64,000 nucleotides of DNA from Pseudomonadota bacterium (GTDB lineage: Bacteria; Pseudomonadota; Alphaproteobacteria; Rhodobacterales; Rhodobacteraceae), in assembly GCA_021779835.1 (NCBI GenBank), contig JAJXZX010000002.1:1-64000 (forward strand). The letters are read 5' to 3'. The position numbers and the translations under genes are program-made. The first letter of the stretch is position 1. Each line of letters starts with the position of its first letter. Of the stretch, positions 25,462 to 33,012 are shown in pieces. The notes under the pieces were generated by a model. That model searched no databases, was not told the DNA's origin, and saw only the letters and a program-made list of their open reading frames with translations.

Positions 25462-26094
25462 ATGACGCAACCTGCTGATATTGCCCAGCTTACCCGCCAC
25501 CTTGCCGCCCTGTCGCGCGGGGCGCGCGTGATCGTGGCGCTGGCCGGGGCGCCGGGGTCGGGCAAGTCCCACATGGCCGAGGCGCTGTGTGAGGCGATTA
25601 ACGCCGCTGCCCCCGGTCTTGCCGCCGTGCTGCCGATGGATGGCTATCACTACGACGACGCCATCCTGCATCAGCTTGGCCGCCATGCCCGCAAGGGCGC
25701 GCCCGACACTTTCGATGTCGCGGGGCTGCATCACATGCTGCTGCGCCTGCGTGCCAATGCAGAGCCTGACATTGCCGTGCCGGTGTTTGACCGCGCGCTG
25801 GAAATCTCGCACGCGTCGGCGCGGCTGATCCCGCAGTCGGTTGGCATCGTCCTGTGCGAGGGGAATTACCTGCTGCTGGATCAGGCCCCCTGGGCGGCAC
25901 TCGCCCCGGCCTTCGATCTTAGCGTGCTGATCGACGTGCCAGAGGCGACGTTGCGCGCGCGCCTCACGCGCCGTTGGCAGGGTTTCGGCCTGAACGAGGC
26001 GCAAATCCGCGCCAAGTTGGAGGATAACGATCTGCCGAATGGGCGCTTTCTGCTAAGCCATAGCCGCGCGCCGGACTTCACCTTGCCGAATTGA
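25462..26094 (+). CDS. P-loop nucleoside/sugar kinase family protein
   Basis: The 210-residue protein has a Walker A motif GAPGSGKS near 32-39, a PMDGYHYDD segment near 59-67, and an R-rich lid (RARLTRRW). This pattern is shared by uridine kinase, pantothenate kinase and the YggC/FrcK group of putative fructose or nucleoside kinases. The exact substrate is not visible. It sits three bases after the dipeptidase gene, probably in one transcript. Confidence 0.82.
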   Translation: MTQPADIAQLTRHLAALSRGARVIVALAGAPGSGKSHMAEALCEAINAAAPGLAAVLPMDGYHYDDAILHQLGRHARKGAPDTFDVAGLHHMLLRLRANAEPDIAVPVFDRALEISHASARLIPQSVGIVLCEGNYLLLDQAPWAALAPAFDLSVLIDVPEATLRARLTRRWQGFGLNEAQIRAKLEDNDLPNGRFLLSHSRAPDFTLPN

Positions 26095-26169
26095 GTGGCC
26101 CTTTCCCCTTCCGCGCCCGCCCAATTTCGGGCAAAACGACCCCAGGCGCCCAGACAATAGGTATTTGCG

Positions 26170-27582
26170 ATGATCTATCCCGTTTTGCTTTGTGGCGGCT
26201 CTGGCACCCGGCTTTGGCCCTTGTCGCGCAAAAGCTACCCCAAGCAATTCGCTGCTCTGGTTGGCGCGGAAAGCCTGTTTCAGGCCTCGGCGCATCGCCT
26301 GTGCGGCGCGGGGTTTGCTGCGCCCACCGTTATCACCAGCTCTGATTTCCGCTTCATCGTGACCGAGCAACTGGCCGAGGCGGGCATCGACCCCGGCGCC
26401 ATCCTTATCGAGCCCGAGGGGCGCAATACCGCCCCCGCCGTGCTGGCGACGGCGCTGTATCTCGCGGCCAAAGACCCCGAGGCGCTGATGTTGGTTGCGC
26501 CCTCCGACCATGTTATCCCCGACGCAAACGCCTTTCGCGCTGCCGTAGCGCTGGCCGAACCCGCCGCGCGGCAAGGCACTTTGGTCACCTTTGGCATCCA
26601 GCCCGACCGCCCGGAAACCGGTTACGGCTACCTGGAGCTTTCGGCCCGTGCGACCACTGGCATCGTTCCCCTCAAACGGTTTGTCGAAAAGCCGGACGCC
26701 GAAACCGCCGCGAAGATGCTGTCGCAAGGCAGCTTCCTGTGGAACGCCGGCATCTTTCTGTTCTCCACCCGCGCCATCATCGCGGCGTTCGAGGCCCACG
26801 CGCCCGACCTGATCCCCCCGGTGCGTGAGGCGGTGGAAACCGCGCAGCCCGACCTTGGCTTTCTGCGCCTCGCCGCCGCCCCTTGGGCCAAGGCGCGCGA
26901 TATTTCGATCGACTACGCGGTGATGGAACAGGCGCAAAACCTTGCGGTGGTGCCGTTCTCCGGCACCTGGTCGGACCTTGGCGGCTGGGATGCCGTGTGG
27001 CGCGAAACCGGCCCGGATGCAGCGGGCAACGCGCTTTCCGGCCCGGCCATCGCGATCGACTGCGAAAACACCCTGCTGCGATCGGAATCGCCGACGCTGG
27101 AACTGGTGGGGATCGGGCTGGAGAATATCATCGCCATCGCCATGCCCGACGCCGTTCTGGTCGCCGATATGCGCCGCGCGCAGGATGTGAAAAAAGCCGT
27201 CGCGGCGTTGAAAAACAAGGGCGCAAAGCAGGCCGAGACCTTTCCGCGCGACTATCGCCCCTGGGGCTGGTTCGACAGTCTGGTGATCGGCTCGCGCTTT
27301 CAGGTCAAACGCATCGTGGTCAAGCCGGGCGCGGCGCTGTCCTTGCAAAGCCATGTGCATCGGTCAGAACATTGGATCGTGGTCGAGGGCACCGCACTGG
27401 TGACGATCAATGAAACCAAACAGTTGGTGGGTGAAAACCAGTCGGTCTACATCCCGCTTGGCGCGGTTCACCGCATGGAAAACCCCGGCAAAGTGCCGAT
27501 GGTGCTGATCGAGGTGCAGACCGGCACCTATCTTGGCGAGGATGATATCACGCGCTACGAGGATGCCTATAAACGCGACTAA
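26170..27582 (+). CDS. manC: Bifunctional mannose-1-phosphate guanylyltransferase/mannose-6-phosphate isomerase
   Basis: The 470-residue protein has an N-terminal nucleotidyltransferase domain with GGSGTRLWPLSRKSYPKQF (residues 9-27) and FVEKP, and a C-terminal cupin of the type II phosphomannose isomerase with QSHVHRSEHWIVVEG. It makes GDP-mannose for LPS, capsule or exopolysaccharide. No other polysaccharide genes adjoin it, so it probably serves several pathways. Confidence 0.95.
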   Translation: MIYPVLLCGGSGTRLWPLSRKSYPKQFAALVGAESLFQASAHRLCGAGFAAPTVITSSDFRFIVTEQLAEAGIDPGAILIEPEGRNTAPAVLATALYLAAKDPEALMLVAPSDHVIPDANAFRAAVALAEPAARQGTLVTFGIQPDRPETGYGYLELSARATTGIVPLKRFVEKPDAETAAKMLSQGSFLWNAGIFLFSTRAIIAAFEAHAPDLIPPVREAVETAQPDLGFLRLAAAPWAKARDISIDYAVMEQAQNLAVVPFSGTWSDLGGWDAVWRETGPDAAGNALSGPAIAIDCENTLLRSESPTLELVGIGLENIIAIAMPDAVLVADMRRAQDVKKAVAALKNKGAKQAETFPRDYRPWGWFDSLVIGSRFQVKRIVVKPGAALSLQSHVHRSEHWIVVEGTALVTINETKQLVGENQSVYIPLGAVHRMENPGKVPMVLIEVQTGTYLGEDDITRYEDAYKRD

Positions 27583-27608
27583 GGCGCTGGCGCGCGCGGG
27601 GAGGGGCC

Positions 27609-28133
27609 ATGACACAACTGCTTGCCGCGATCCGCTGTCCCGATGCGGGGGGCGATGATCTGCTTGCCGCCGTCGCGCGCGTGCTTCAGGCGGAGGGTCT
27701 GCGCGTCACTGGCCATGTGCAGCGCACCTTTCCCGACCCAAGCGACGCTTGCTGCGAGATTACTCATATCGAGGATATCCAGACCGGCGCGCGCATCAAT
27801 ATCACGCAGGCGCTTGGGGCGGGCTCGACCGGGTGCCGTCTGGACCCGGCCGCGCTGGCCGATGTTGCGGGCGATTTGCTGGTGGCGCTTGACGCGGTGC
27901 CGGACCTTGTGCTGCTGAACCGTTTTGGCAAGGGCGAGGCCGAGGGGCAGGGCCTGCGCGCGGTGATTGAGCGCGCCTTTGCTGACGGTATCCCGGTGCT
28001 GACCCTGCTGCGCGACAGCCATGCCCCTGCGTGGCAGGCCTTTACTGGCGGCGAGGCGGAGCTTTTGCCCGCCGATGCACCCGCGATCCTTGCTTGGGCG
28101 CGGGCCGCCGTGGCCAAGGCGCGCGCGGCCTGA
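27609..28133 (+). CDS. DUF2478 family protein (molybdenum-associated)
   Basis: The 174-residue protein resembles DUF2478: a Rossmann-like core, a Cys pair (ACCEIT) near 39-40, the ITQALGAGSTGCRLDP segment and the characteristic LNRFGKGEAEGQG. The family resembles small NTPases and is commonly encoded beside molybdate transport or cofactor genes. Here its stop is only three bases from the mobA stop on the other strand, which supports a molybdenum link. Biochemical function is not known. Confidence 0.78.
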   Translation: MTQLLAAIRCPDAGGDDLLAAVARVLQAEGLRVTGHVQRTFPDPSDACCEITHIEDIQTGARINITQALGAGSTGCRLDPAALADVAGDLLVALDAVPDLVLLNRFGKGEAEGQGLRAVIERAFADGIPVLTLLRDSHAPAWQAFTGGEAELLPADAPAILAWARAAVAKARAA

Positions 28134-28136
28134 GCC

Positions 28137-28742
28137 TTAGCGCAGCATCGCCTCGGCCTGCGCCAGATCCTCGGGCCGGTTCACGTTGAAGAAGGGGTCA
28201 ATCCTGCCCTCTGCCGCAAAGTCGCAAAGGTCTAGGCCGAACGCGGCGGCAAAGTCCTGCACCTTGCGCGAGCCATCGGTGTGCAGCCACTGCTCCAGCG
28301 CGCCGCGCAGCGTCACGGGCCAAAGCGCAAACACTGGCTGCACGCCATCCCTGTTACGCGCCATCACCACGCGGCCCGGCACCGCTTGCGCGCTTAGCCG
28401 GGCAACCAGATCGCCGGGGAAAAACGGCGTGTCCGCCGCCACTGTCGCCAGATAGTCCGCGCCTTGTGTGCTGGCCCAGTTCAACCCGGCCAGCACCCCG
28501 GCCAAGGGACCGACAAAGCCCGCCACCGTATCGGCCAGCACCGGCACGCCGAACCCGGCATAGCCATCGGCGTTGGCGTTAATGGCAACCTCGGCCACCT
28601 GCGGCGCCAGCCGTTCCAACACCCGCGCAATAATCGGGCGATTGCCCAGCGGCAACAGCGCCTTTTGCCCGCCGCCCATCCGCCGCGATAAGCCACCGGC
28701 AAGGATCAGGCCGTGAACAACGATTGCAGGGGCGTCAGACAT
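28137..28742 (-). CDS. mobA: Molybdenum cofactor guanylyltransferase
   Basis: The 201-residue protein has the MobA motif LILAGGLSRRMGGGQKALL near 11-29 and the TVAADTPFFPGDLV segment. It adds GMP to Mo-molybdopterin, giving the bis-MGD cofactor of DMSO reductase-family enzymes. The start is the ATG at 28742; its only ribosome binding site (GGAG) lies within the 3' arm of a terminator hairpin directly upstream, which is unusual and could limit translation. Confidence 0.93.
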   Translation of the reverse strand: MSDAPAIVVHGLILAGGLSRRMGGGQKALLPLGNRPIIARVLERLAPQVAEVAINANADGYAGFGVPVLADTVAGFVGPLAGVLAGLNWASTQGADYLATVAADTPFFPGDLVARLSAQAVPGRVVMARNRDGVQPVFALWPVTLRGALEQWLHTDGSRKVQDFAAAFGLDLCDFAAEGRIDPFFNVNRPEDLAQAEAMLR

Positions 28743-28743
28743 G

Positions 28744-28770
28744 AAAAAGGCTCCGGGTTGCGCCGGAGCC
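28744..28770 (-). terminator. Rho-independent terminator overlapping the mobA ribosome binding site
   Basis: On the minus strand GGCTCCGG (28770-28763) pairs with CCGGAGCC (28756-28749) around a six-base loop and is followed by five U residues ending one base before the mobA ATG. It would stop read-through from the DUF2892 gene, and its 3' arm contains the GGAG of mobA. Confidence 0.75.
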
Positions 28771-28810
28771 ATAGCATTTGTTCCCTGCGCCGGACAGGGC
28801 GCGCTGCGTC

Positions 28811-29014
28811 TTAGCGCTTCATCGGGCAGGTTGACATGCCGAGGATCGAATACAGCGGGCAGGTCGACAGCAAGCCAGTTGCCAGCGGGATGATCCCGAT
28901 CAGATAGAGCCAGTGATAAGCGCCGCCGCTGGTCAGGAAATACGCCGCCAGAAGCGCGATCCCGACGACGATGCGAACCACACGATCCGCCGAACCGACA
29001 TTGGTCTTGAACAT
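28811..29014 (-). CDS. DUF2892 small inner-membrane protein
   Basis: The 67-residue protein has two membrane helices (about 12-30 and 32-50) and the family motif LLSTCPLYSILGMSTCP at the C-terminus with two cysteines. DUF2892 is the membrane portion of YgaP-type rhodaneses and appears alone in many sulfur- or redox-related loci. It lies 84 bases downstream of a Crp/Fnr regulator with a palindromic site between them. A 7-bp hairpin (29034-29050) precedes its start. Confidence 0.88.
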   Translation of the reverse strand: MFKTNVGSADRVVRIVVGIALLAAYFLTSGGAYHWLYLIGIIPLATGLLSTCPLYSILGMSTCPMKR

Positions 29015-29087
29015 GATTACACCTCAGGTTTGCGCCCGGACAATCCGGGCGGGATGGTTAACCCTATCGCACCGGCCAGCCCGCGTC

Positions 29088-29103
29088 TGTGACCCAGATC
29101 ACA
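29088..29103. promoter_or_regulatory. Crp-type palindrome between the Crp/Fnr gene and the DUF2892 gene
   Basis: TGTGACCCAGATCACA is a perfect TGTGA-N6-TCACA palindrome overlapping the stop codon of the regulator gene and ending 74 bases upstream of the DUF2892 start. It matches the Crp-class consensus. The spacing suits an activator site for DUF2892. Confidence 0.55.
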
Positions 29104-29758
29104 AAGCGACGTCATCTTCCGCCAGCCGCCGCAAAGCCCCGGTATCGCTGAGGCGCACCAAGCCACGCTCGGTCGTGACCCAGCCGCGCCGTGCGAAGGC
29201 GTCAAGGTGGCGCGAGATCACCTCGCGCGCCGACCCCAGCGCGGTCGCGATGTCCTGATGCGTCGCGCGCACCTCGCCCGCCTCTGCGCGCGCCAGCAAC
29301 AGCGCCGCCAGCCGGCCCTCCAGCCGTTGAAACGCCACCACCTGCAAAAGCTGCATCATCTCGCGCATACGCTGGCCAAAGGCGGTGAAGACGAAGCCGC
29401 GAAAGGCAGGCGCCTCATCCATCAAGGCGATAAACAGCGCGCGCGGAATATCGACCAAGGTGCAATCGTTCGCCGCAACCGCTGCGCCGGTATAGGCCTC
29501 GCCGCCCAGCAGAGACAGCGTGGTCTGCACACAGCTTTGCCCCGGCTCGACCGCGTAAAGCATCATCTCGCGCCCCGAGGCGCTGGCGGTGAACACCTCA
29601 ATCCGCCCCGAAAGCACCAGAACGAAGCCGCGCGCGGTGTCGCCCGCGTGGAACAGCGGGGTGCCACGCGGCACCGACACGGGCACCAGCGCATCCAGCC
29701 GCGCCCGCGCATCGGCGGGCAAGGCGGCAAGCGACGGCGCGCGCGCGGTCCAGCCCAT
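29099..29758 (-). CDS. Crp/Fnr family transcriptional regulator
   Basis: The 219-residue protein has a cyclic-nucleotide-binding-like beta barrel (about 15-120), a dimer helix and a C-terminal winged helix with the recognition helix GSAREVISRHLDAF near 175-188. The E-x-x-S-R pattern is the FNR-type DNA contact set. It lacks the N-terminal cysteine cluster of FNR; its only cysteines are C76 and C99 in the sensor barrel, possible thiol sensors. It starts one base inside the mmsB stop, so it may be read from the valine operon, and it probably controls the next gene, DUF2892. Confidence 0.88.
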   Translation of the reverse strand: MGWTARAPSLAALPADARARLDALVPVSVPRGTPLFHAGDTARGFVLVLSGRIEVFTASASGREMMLYAVEPGQSCVQTTLSLLGGEAYTGAAVAANDCTLVDIPRALFIALMDEAPAFRGFVFTAFGQRMREMMQLLQVVAFQRLEGRLAALLLARAEAGEVRATHQDIATALGSAREVISRHLDAFARRGWVTTERGLVRLSDTGALRRLAEDDVAL

Positions 29759-30630
29759 CAGCCGCGATGCCGCTTTTCAAACCGGGGCAACATTGCAGAA
29801 AAGTCCCTGCCGCGCCCGTCTTCCTGCTCGACAAAGGTTTCATAAAGCTGCGCCGCCAGCGCGCCCATCGGCGTGTCGGCATCCGCCGAACTTGCAGCTT
29901 GCTGGCTAAGCCGCAGGTCTTTCAGCATCAGGTCGGCGGCAAAGCCAGGCTTGTAGCCATTGTCGGCGGGCGATTTCGGCCCCACGCCGGGGGCCGGGCA
30001 ATAGGCGTTCATCGTCCAGCTATAGCCCGAAGAGGTTGACACCACGTCAAACATCTTTTGCCGATCCAGCCCCAGTTTGTCGGCCAAGGCAAAGGCCTCG
30101 CAGGTCGCGATCATGGTGACGCCGAGGATCATGTTGTTGCAGATCTTGGCCGATTGCCCCGCACCCGCCGCGCCGCAATGCACCGCCTTTTGCCCCATCA
30201 CGTCGAACAGAGGCGCAACCGTGGCGAAAGCGTCGTCAGAGCCGCCCACCATGAAGGTCAGCGTGCCCGCCGTAGCGCCGCCAGTGCCGCCCGAAACCGG
30301 CGCATCCAGCGCGCCAAGGCCCGCCGCCTGCGCAAGGTCAGCCACCGCGCGGGCAGAGTCGACGTCCACGGTGGAGCAATCACACAGCACCGCGCCCTTG
30401 CGCATCGCCGGGATCACCTCTGCCGCGACCGCGCGCAGGATTGCGCCGTTTGGCAGCATGGTAATCACCACATCCGCCCCGCGCGCCGCCTCTGCGGCAC
30501 TCGCCGCCTTGGTCACGCCGTCTGGCATCGCGGCCATGGTGTCAAAGCCCGCAACGTCATGCCCTGCCTTGGCCAGATTGGCCGCCATCGGCGCGCCCAT
30601 GTTGCCTAACCCGATGAATCCAACCTTCAT
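29758..30630 (-). CDS. mmsB: 3-hydroxyisobutyrate dehydrogenase
   Basis: The 290-residue protein has the NAD-binding GFIGLGNMGAPMAANL at 4-19, the substrate-binding DAPVSGGTGGA segment, the catalytic Lys in GAAGAGQSAKICNN, and a C-terminal helical domain ending KDLRLSQQAA and beyond. It oxidises 3-hydroxyisobutyrate to methylmalonate semialdehyde in valine degradation. Its start overlaps the stop of the hydrolase gene that makes its substrate (ATGA). Confidence 0.95.
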   Translation of the reverse strand: MKVGFIGLGNMGAPMAANLAKAGHDVAGFDTMAAMPDGVTKAASAAEAARGADVVITMLPNGAILRAVAAEVIPAMRKGAVLCDCSTVDVDSARAVADLAQAAGLGALDAPVSGGTGGATAGTLTFMVGGSDDAFATVAPLFDVMGQKAVHCGAAGAGQSAKICNNMILGVTMIATCEAFALADKLGLDRQKMFDVVSTSSGYSWTMNAYCPAPGVGPKSPADNGYKPGFAADLMLKDLRLSQQAASSADADTPMGALAAQLYETFVEQEDGRGRDFSAMLPRFEKRHRG

Positions 30631-31667
30631 CTGCGTTCCTCCGTGAATTTCAAACCGGCGGCCCCAAGAGGTGCCAACATCTCTGCCACCTCAGAGGCGA
30701 GCGCGATGCCGCTGCGTTCCCAGCGCGGCCTGCGATCTTTGTCGATCACCGCGGCGCGGACGCCCTCCAGAAAATCGGCCTCGGCGGGGGCGCGGTAGGT
30801 ATAGCGGTATTCCATCGTTAGCGCGCGGCGCAGGTCGGGGGCCGCGCGTTGGTCGCGCACCAACTGCAAGGTGCAGGCGAGCGACAGAGGCGCATTGTGG
30901 TGCAGTATCCGCAGCGTTTCCGCGGCGAAGGGCGACACTGACGTCTCAAGCCGCTCTAGCATGTCGGCATAGATCGGTGCGGAAAAGTAGAGGTCGATCT
31001 GGTCCTGCACCGCTGGCAGGCGGCCTTCGGGCGGTTTTTCGATGAAGGGCTGGATTGCTGTGGCGTCGCCGGTTTCCACCAGAATTGCGCTCAACTCCGG
31101 CCAGATCGCCTCGGGGATGAAATGGTCGGCAAAGCCTGCGTAAATCGCGTCCGCCGCCCCCATCCTTGCGCCCGTCAGGCCAAGGTATTCGCCCAGATGC
31201 CCCGGCGCGCGGGCCAGCAGATAGGTGCCGCCCACATCGGGGATCAAGCCTATACCGCATTCGGGCATCGCGATCTGGCTCGTTTCGCCAACAATGCGCG
31301 GATGCCCGTGACAGCCAAGCCCGACGCCGCCGCCCATCACAAAGCCCTGCATCAGGCTGACCACCGGCTTGGGATATTCCGCCAGCCGTGCGTTCATGCG
31401 GTATTCGTCGCGCCAGAAATTGCGCGCGCCCTCAAACTCGCCCAATTTGCCCGCCGCGTGAACGGCGGCAATATCGCCGCCCGCGCAAAACGACCGCGGC
31501 CCCAGCGCGTCGATCAGGATCAGCGCTACGGCAGGATCTTCGCGCCAGGCCAGCAGCGCGGCGTCGATCTCGCGGCACATCTCATGCGTCAGCGCGTTCA
31601 GAGTTTCGGGGCGAGCCAGGGTGATGCGCCCGGCGCGGCCCTCAATGCGGATACTGACATCACTCAT
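30627..31667 (-). CDS. 3-hydroxyisobutyryl-CoA hydrolase
   Basis: The 346-residue protein is a long crotonase-fold enzyme. The oxyanion-hole segments are SFCAGGDI and QGFVMGGGVGL, and the catalytic acidic residues lie in MPECGIGLIPDVGG; the extended C-terminus separates it from enoyl-CoA hydratases. It releases CoA from 3-hydroxyisobutyryl-CoA. I start at the ATG at 31667, which overlaps the dehydrogenase stop by one base; a GTG one codon earlier is an alternative. Its position between acyl-CoA dehydrogenase and mmsB confirms the valine pathway. Confidence 0.93.
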   Translation of the reverse strand: MSDVSIRIEGRAGRITLARPETLNALTHEMCREIDAALLAWREDPAVALILIDALGPRSFCAGGDIAAVHAAGKLGEFEGARNFWRDEYRMNARLAEYPKPVVSLMQGFVMGGGVGLGCHGHPRIVGETSQIAMPECGIGLIPDVGGTYLLARAPGHLGEYLGLTGARMGAADAIYAGFADHFIPEAIWPELSAILVETGDATAIQPFIEKPPEGRLPAVQDQIDLYFSAPIYADMLERLETSVSPFAAETLRILHHNAPLSLACTLQLVRDQRAAPDLRRALTMEYRYTYRAPAEADFLEGVRAAVIDKDRRPRWERSGIALASEVAEMLAPLGAAGLKFTEERR

Positions 31668-32812
31668 CACACGCGATCCGAGAGAAGTTGGCGGGAAATG
31701 ATCAGACGCATGATTTCGTTGGTCCCCTCAAGGATCTGGTGAACGCGCAGGTCGCGCACGATTTTCTCGATACCGTAATCGGCGAGATATCCATAGCCAC
31801 CGTGAAGCTGAAGGCACTGATTTGCGACGTCAAACGCTGCATCCGTGACGTAAAGCTTGGCCATGGCGCAGAATTTCGTGGCATCCGCCGCGCGATTGTC
31901 CAGCTTCCACGCCGCCTGTCGCAGGAAGATGCGCGCCGATTGCAGTTTGACCTCCATCTCGGCCAGCCGGAATTGCAGCGCCTGAAACTGGTCGATGGTT
32001 TTGCCAAAGGCCTTGCGCTCGCCCATATAGGTCAGCGTCTGGTTCAGCGCCGCCTGCGCCCCACCCAGCGCGGAGGCCGCGATATTCAGCCGCCCACCGT
32101 CCAGCCCCGCCATGGCATAGACAAAGCCGCGCCCCTCTTCCCCGATCAGGTTGTCGGTGGGCACCGCGCAGGCGTCCATCTGCACGGCCCGCGTTGGCTG
32201 CGCGCGCCAGCCCATCTTGTCCTCCAGCCCGCCAAAGGACAGGCCCGGCGCGCCATTCTCTACGATCAGGGCCGAGATGCCCTTTGGCCCCTCCGCCCCG
32301 GTGCGCGCCATCACGATATAGGCGTCAGAATAGCCGCCGCCCGAGATAAAGGCCTTGGTGCCCGTCAGGGCATAGCCCTCGTTTGTCTTGTCCGCCCGCG
32401 TGCGCAGCGCCGCCGCATCCGACCCCGAGCCAGGTTCGGTCAGGCAATAGGAAAACACCCGCTCCATACTGCACAACCCCGGCAACCAGCGCGCCTTTTG
32501 CGCGTCGGTTCCATAGGCGTCGATCATGCCGCCGCACATGTTATGGATCGACAGGAACGAGCCTACCGCCGGGCAGGCCATCGCCAAAGCCTCAAACACC
32601 AGCGTCGCATCCAGCCGGCCCAAGCCAGAGCCGCCGTAAGTATCAGAGACATAGATCCCGCCCAGCCCCAGCGCCGCCACCTTGGGCCACAGCGCCTTTG
32701 GGATGGTCCCTTCACGTTCCCAGTTGCGCGCATGGGGGGCAATTTCATCCTGCCCAAAGGCGTAGGCCATCTCAAAGATCGCTTGCTGTTCCTCGCTCAG
32801 CGCGAAATCCAT
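31667..32812 (-). CDS. Acyl-CoA dehydrogenase (probable isobutyryl-CoA dehydrogenase)
   Basis: The 381-residue protein has the flavin-binding YCLTEPGSGSDAA and the catalytic Glu region LEGTNEIMRLIISRQ near the C-terminus, plus LQLHGGYGYL. A GGGAGGG ribosome binding site lies before the ATG at 32812. In this operon it should oxidise isobutyryl-CoA to methacrylyl-CoA; specificity is inferred from context. An enoyl-CoA hydratase for the following step is not in this operon. A palindromic operator candidate lies 22 bases upstream. Confidence 0.92.
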   Translation of the reverse strand: MDFALSEEQQAIFEMAYAFGQDEIAPHARNWEREGTIPKALWPKVAALGLGGIYVSDTYGGSGLGRLDATLVFEALAMACPAVGSFLSIHNMCGGMIDAYGTDAQKARWLPGLCSMERVFSYCLTEPGSGSDAAALRTRADKTNEGYALTGTKAFISGGGYSDAYIVMARTGAEGPKGISALIVENGAPGLSFGGLEDKMGWRAQPTRAVQMDACAVPTDNLIGEEGRGFVYAMAGLDGGRLNIAASALGGAQAALNQTLTYMGERKAFGKTIDQFQALQFRLAEMEVKLQSARIFLRQAAWKLDNRAADATKFCAMAKLYVTDAAFDVANQCLQLHGGYGYLADYGIEKIVRDLRVHQILEGTNEIMRLIISRQLLSDRV

Positions 32813-32833
32813 GCATCCCTCCCAAGGCCGGTG

Positions 32834-32853
32834 AATTGAACGTCCGTTTAATT
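32834..32853. promoter_or_regulatory. Palindromic operator candidate upstream of the acyl-CoA dehydrogenase
   Basis: AATTGAACG-TC-CGTTTAATT has nine-base arms matching at eight positions, centred about 31 bases upstream of the start. Near-perfect dyads of this size next to acyl-CoA genes are often TetR-family operators. No TetR gene is in the window. Confidence 0.5.
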
Positions 32854-33012
32854 GTCTATGCCCCCGCCCGAAATGCAAGCGACTTTACGCACCGGCTCCG
32901 TGGCCTCTGGCGGCATATATGGCGAGAAAGGATTACAGGCGCGTAACGCTTTCTTTCTGGCACAAAGAATGTCGGGCGCGAAGGGCACACAGCCCCGCGC
33001 GCCCGGCAAAGG

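Noticed and set aside
24370-26004. 544-residue minus-strand open frame opposite the dipeptidase and kinase genes
   Set aside because: Composition typical of antisense frames; the plus-strand genes carry catalytic motifs.
26053-27360. 435-residue minus-strand open frame opposite manC
   Set aside because: Antisense shadow; manC has all active-site motifs.
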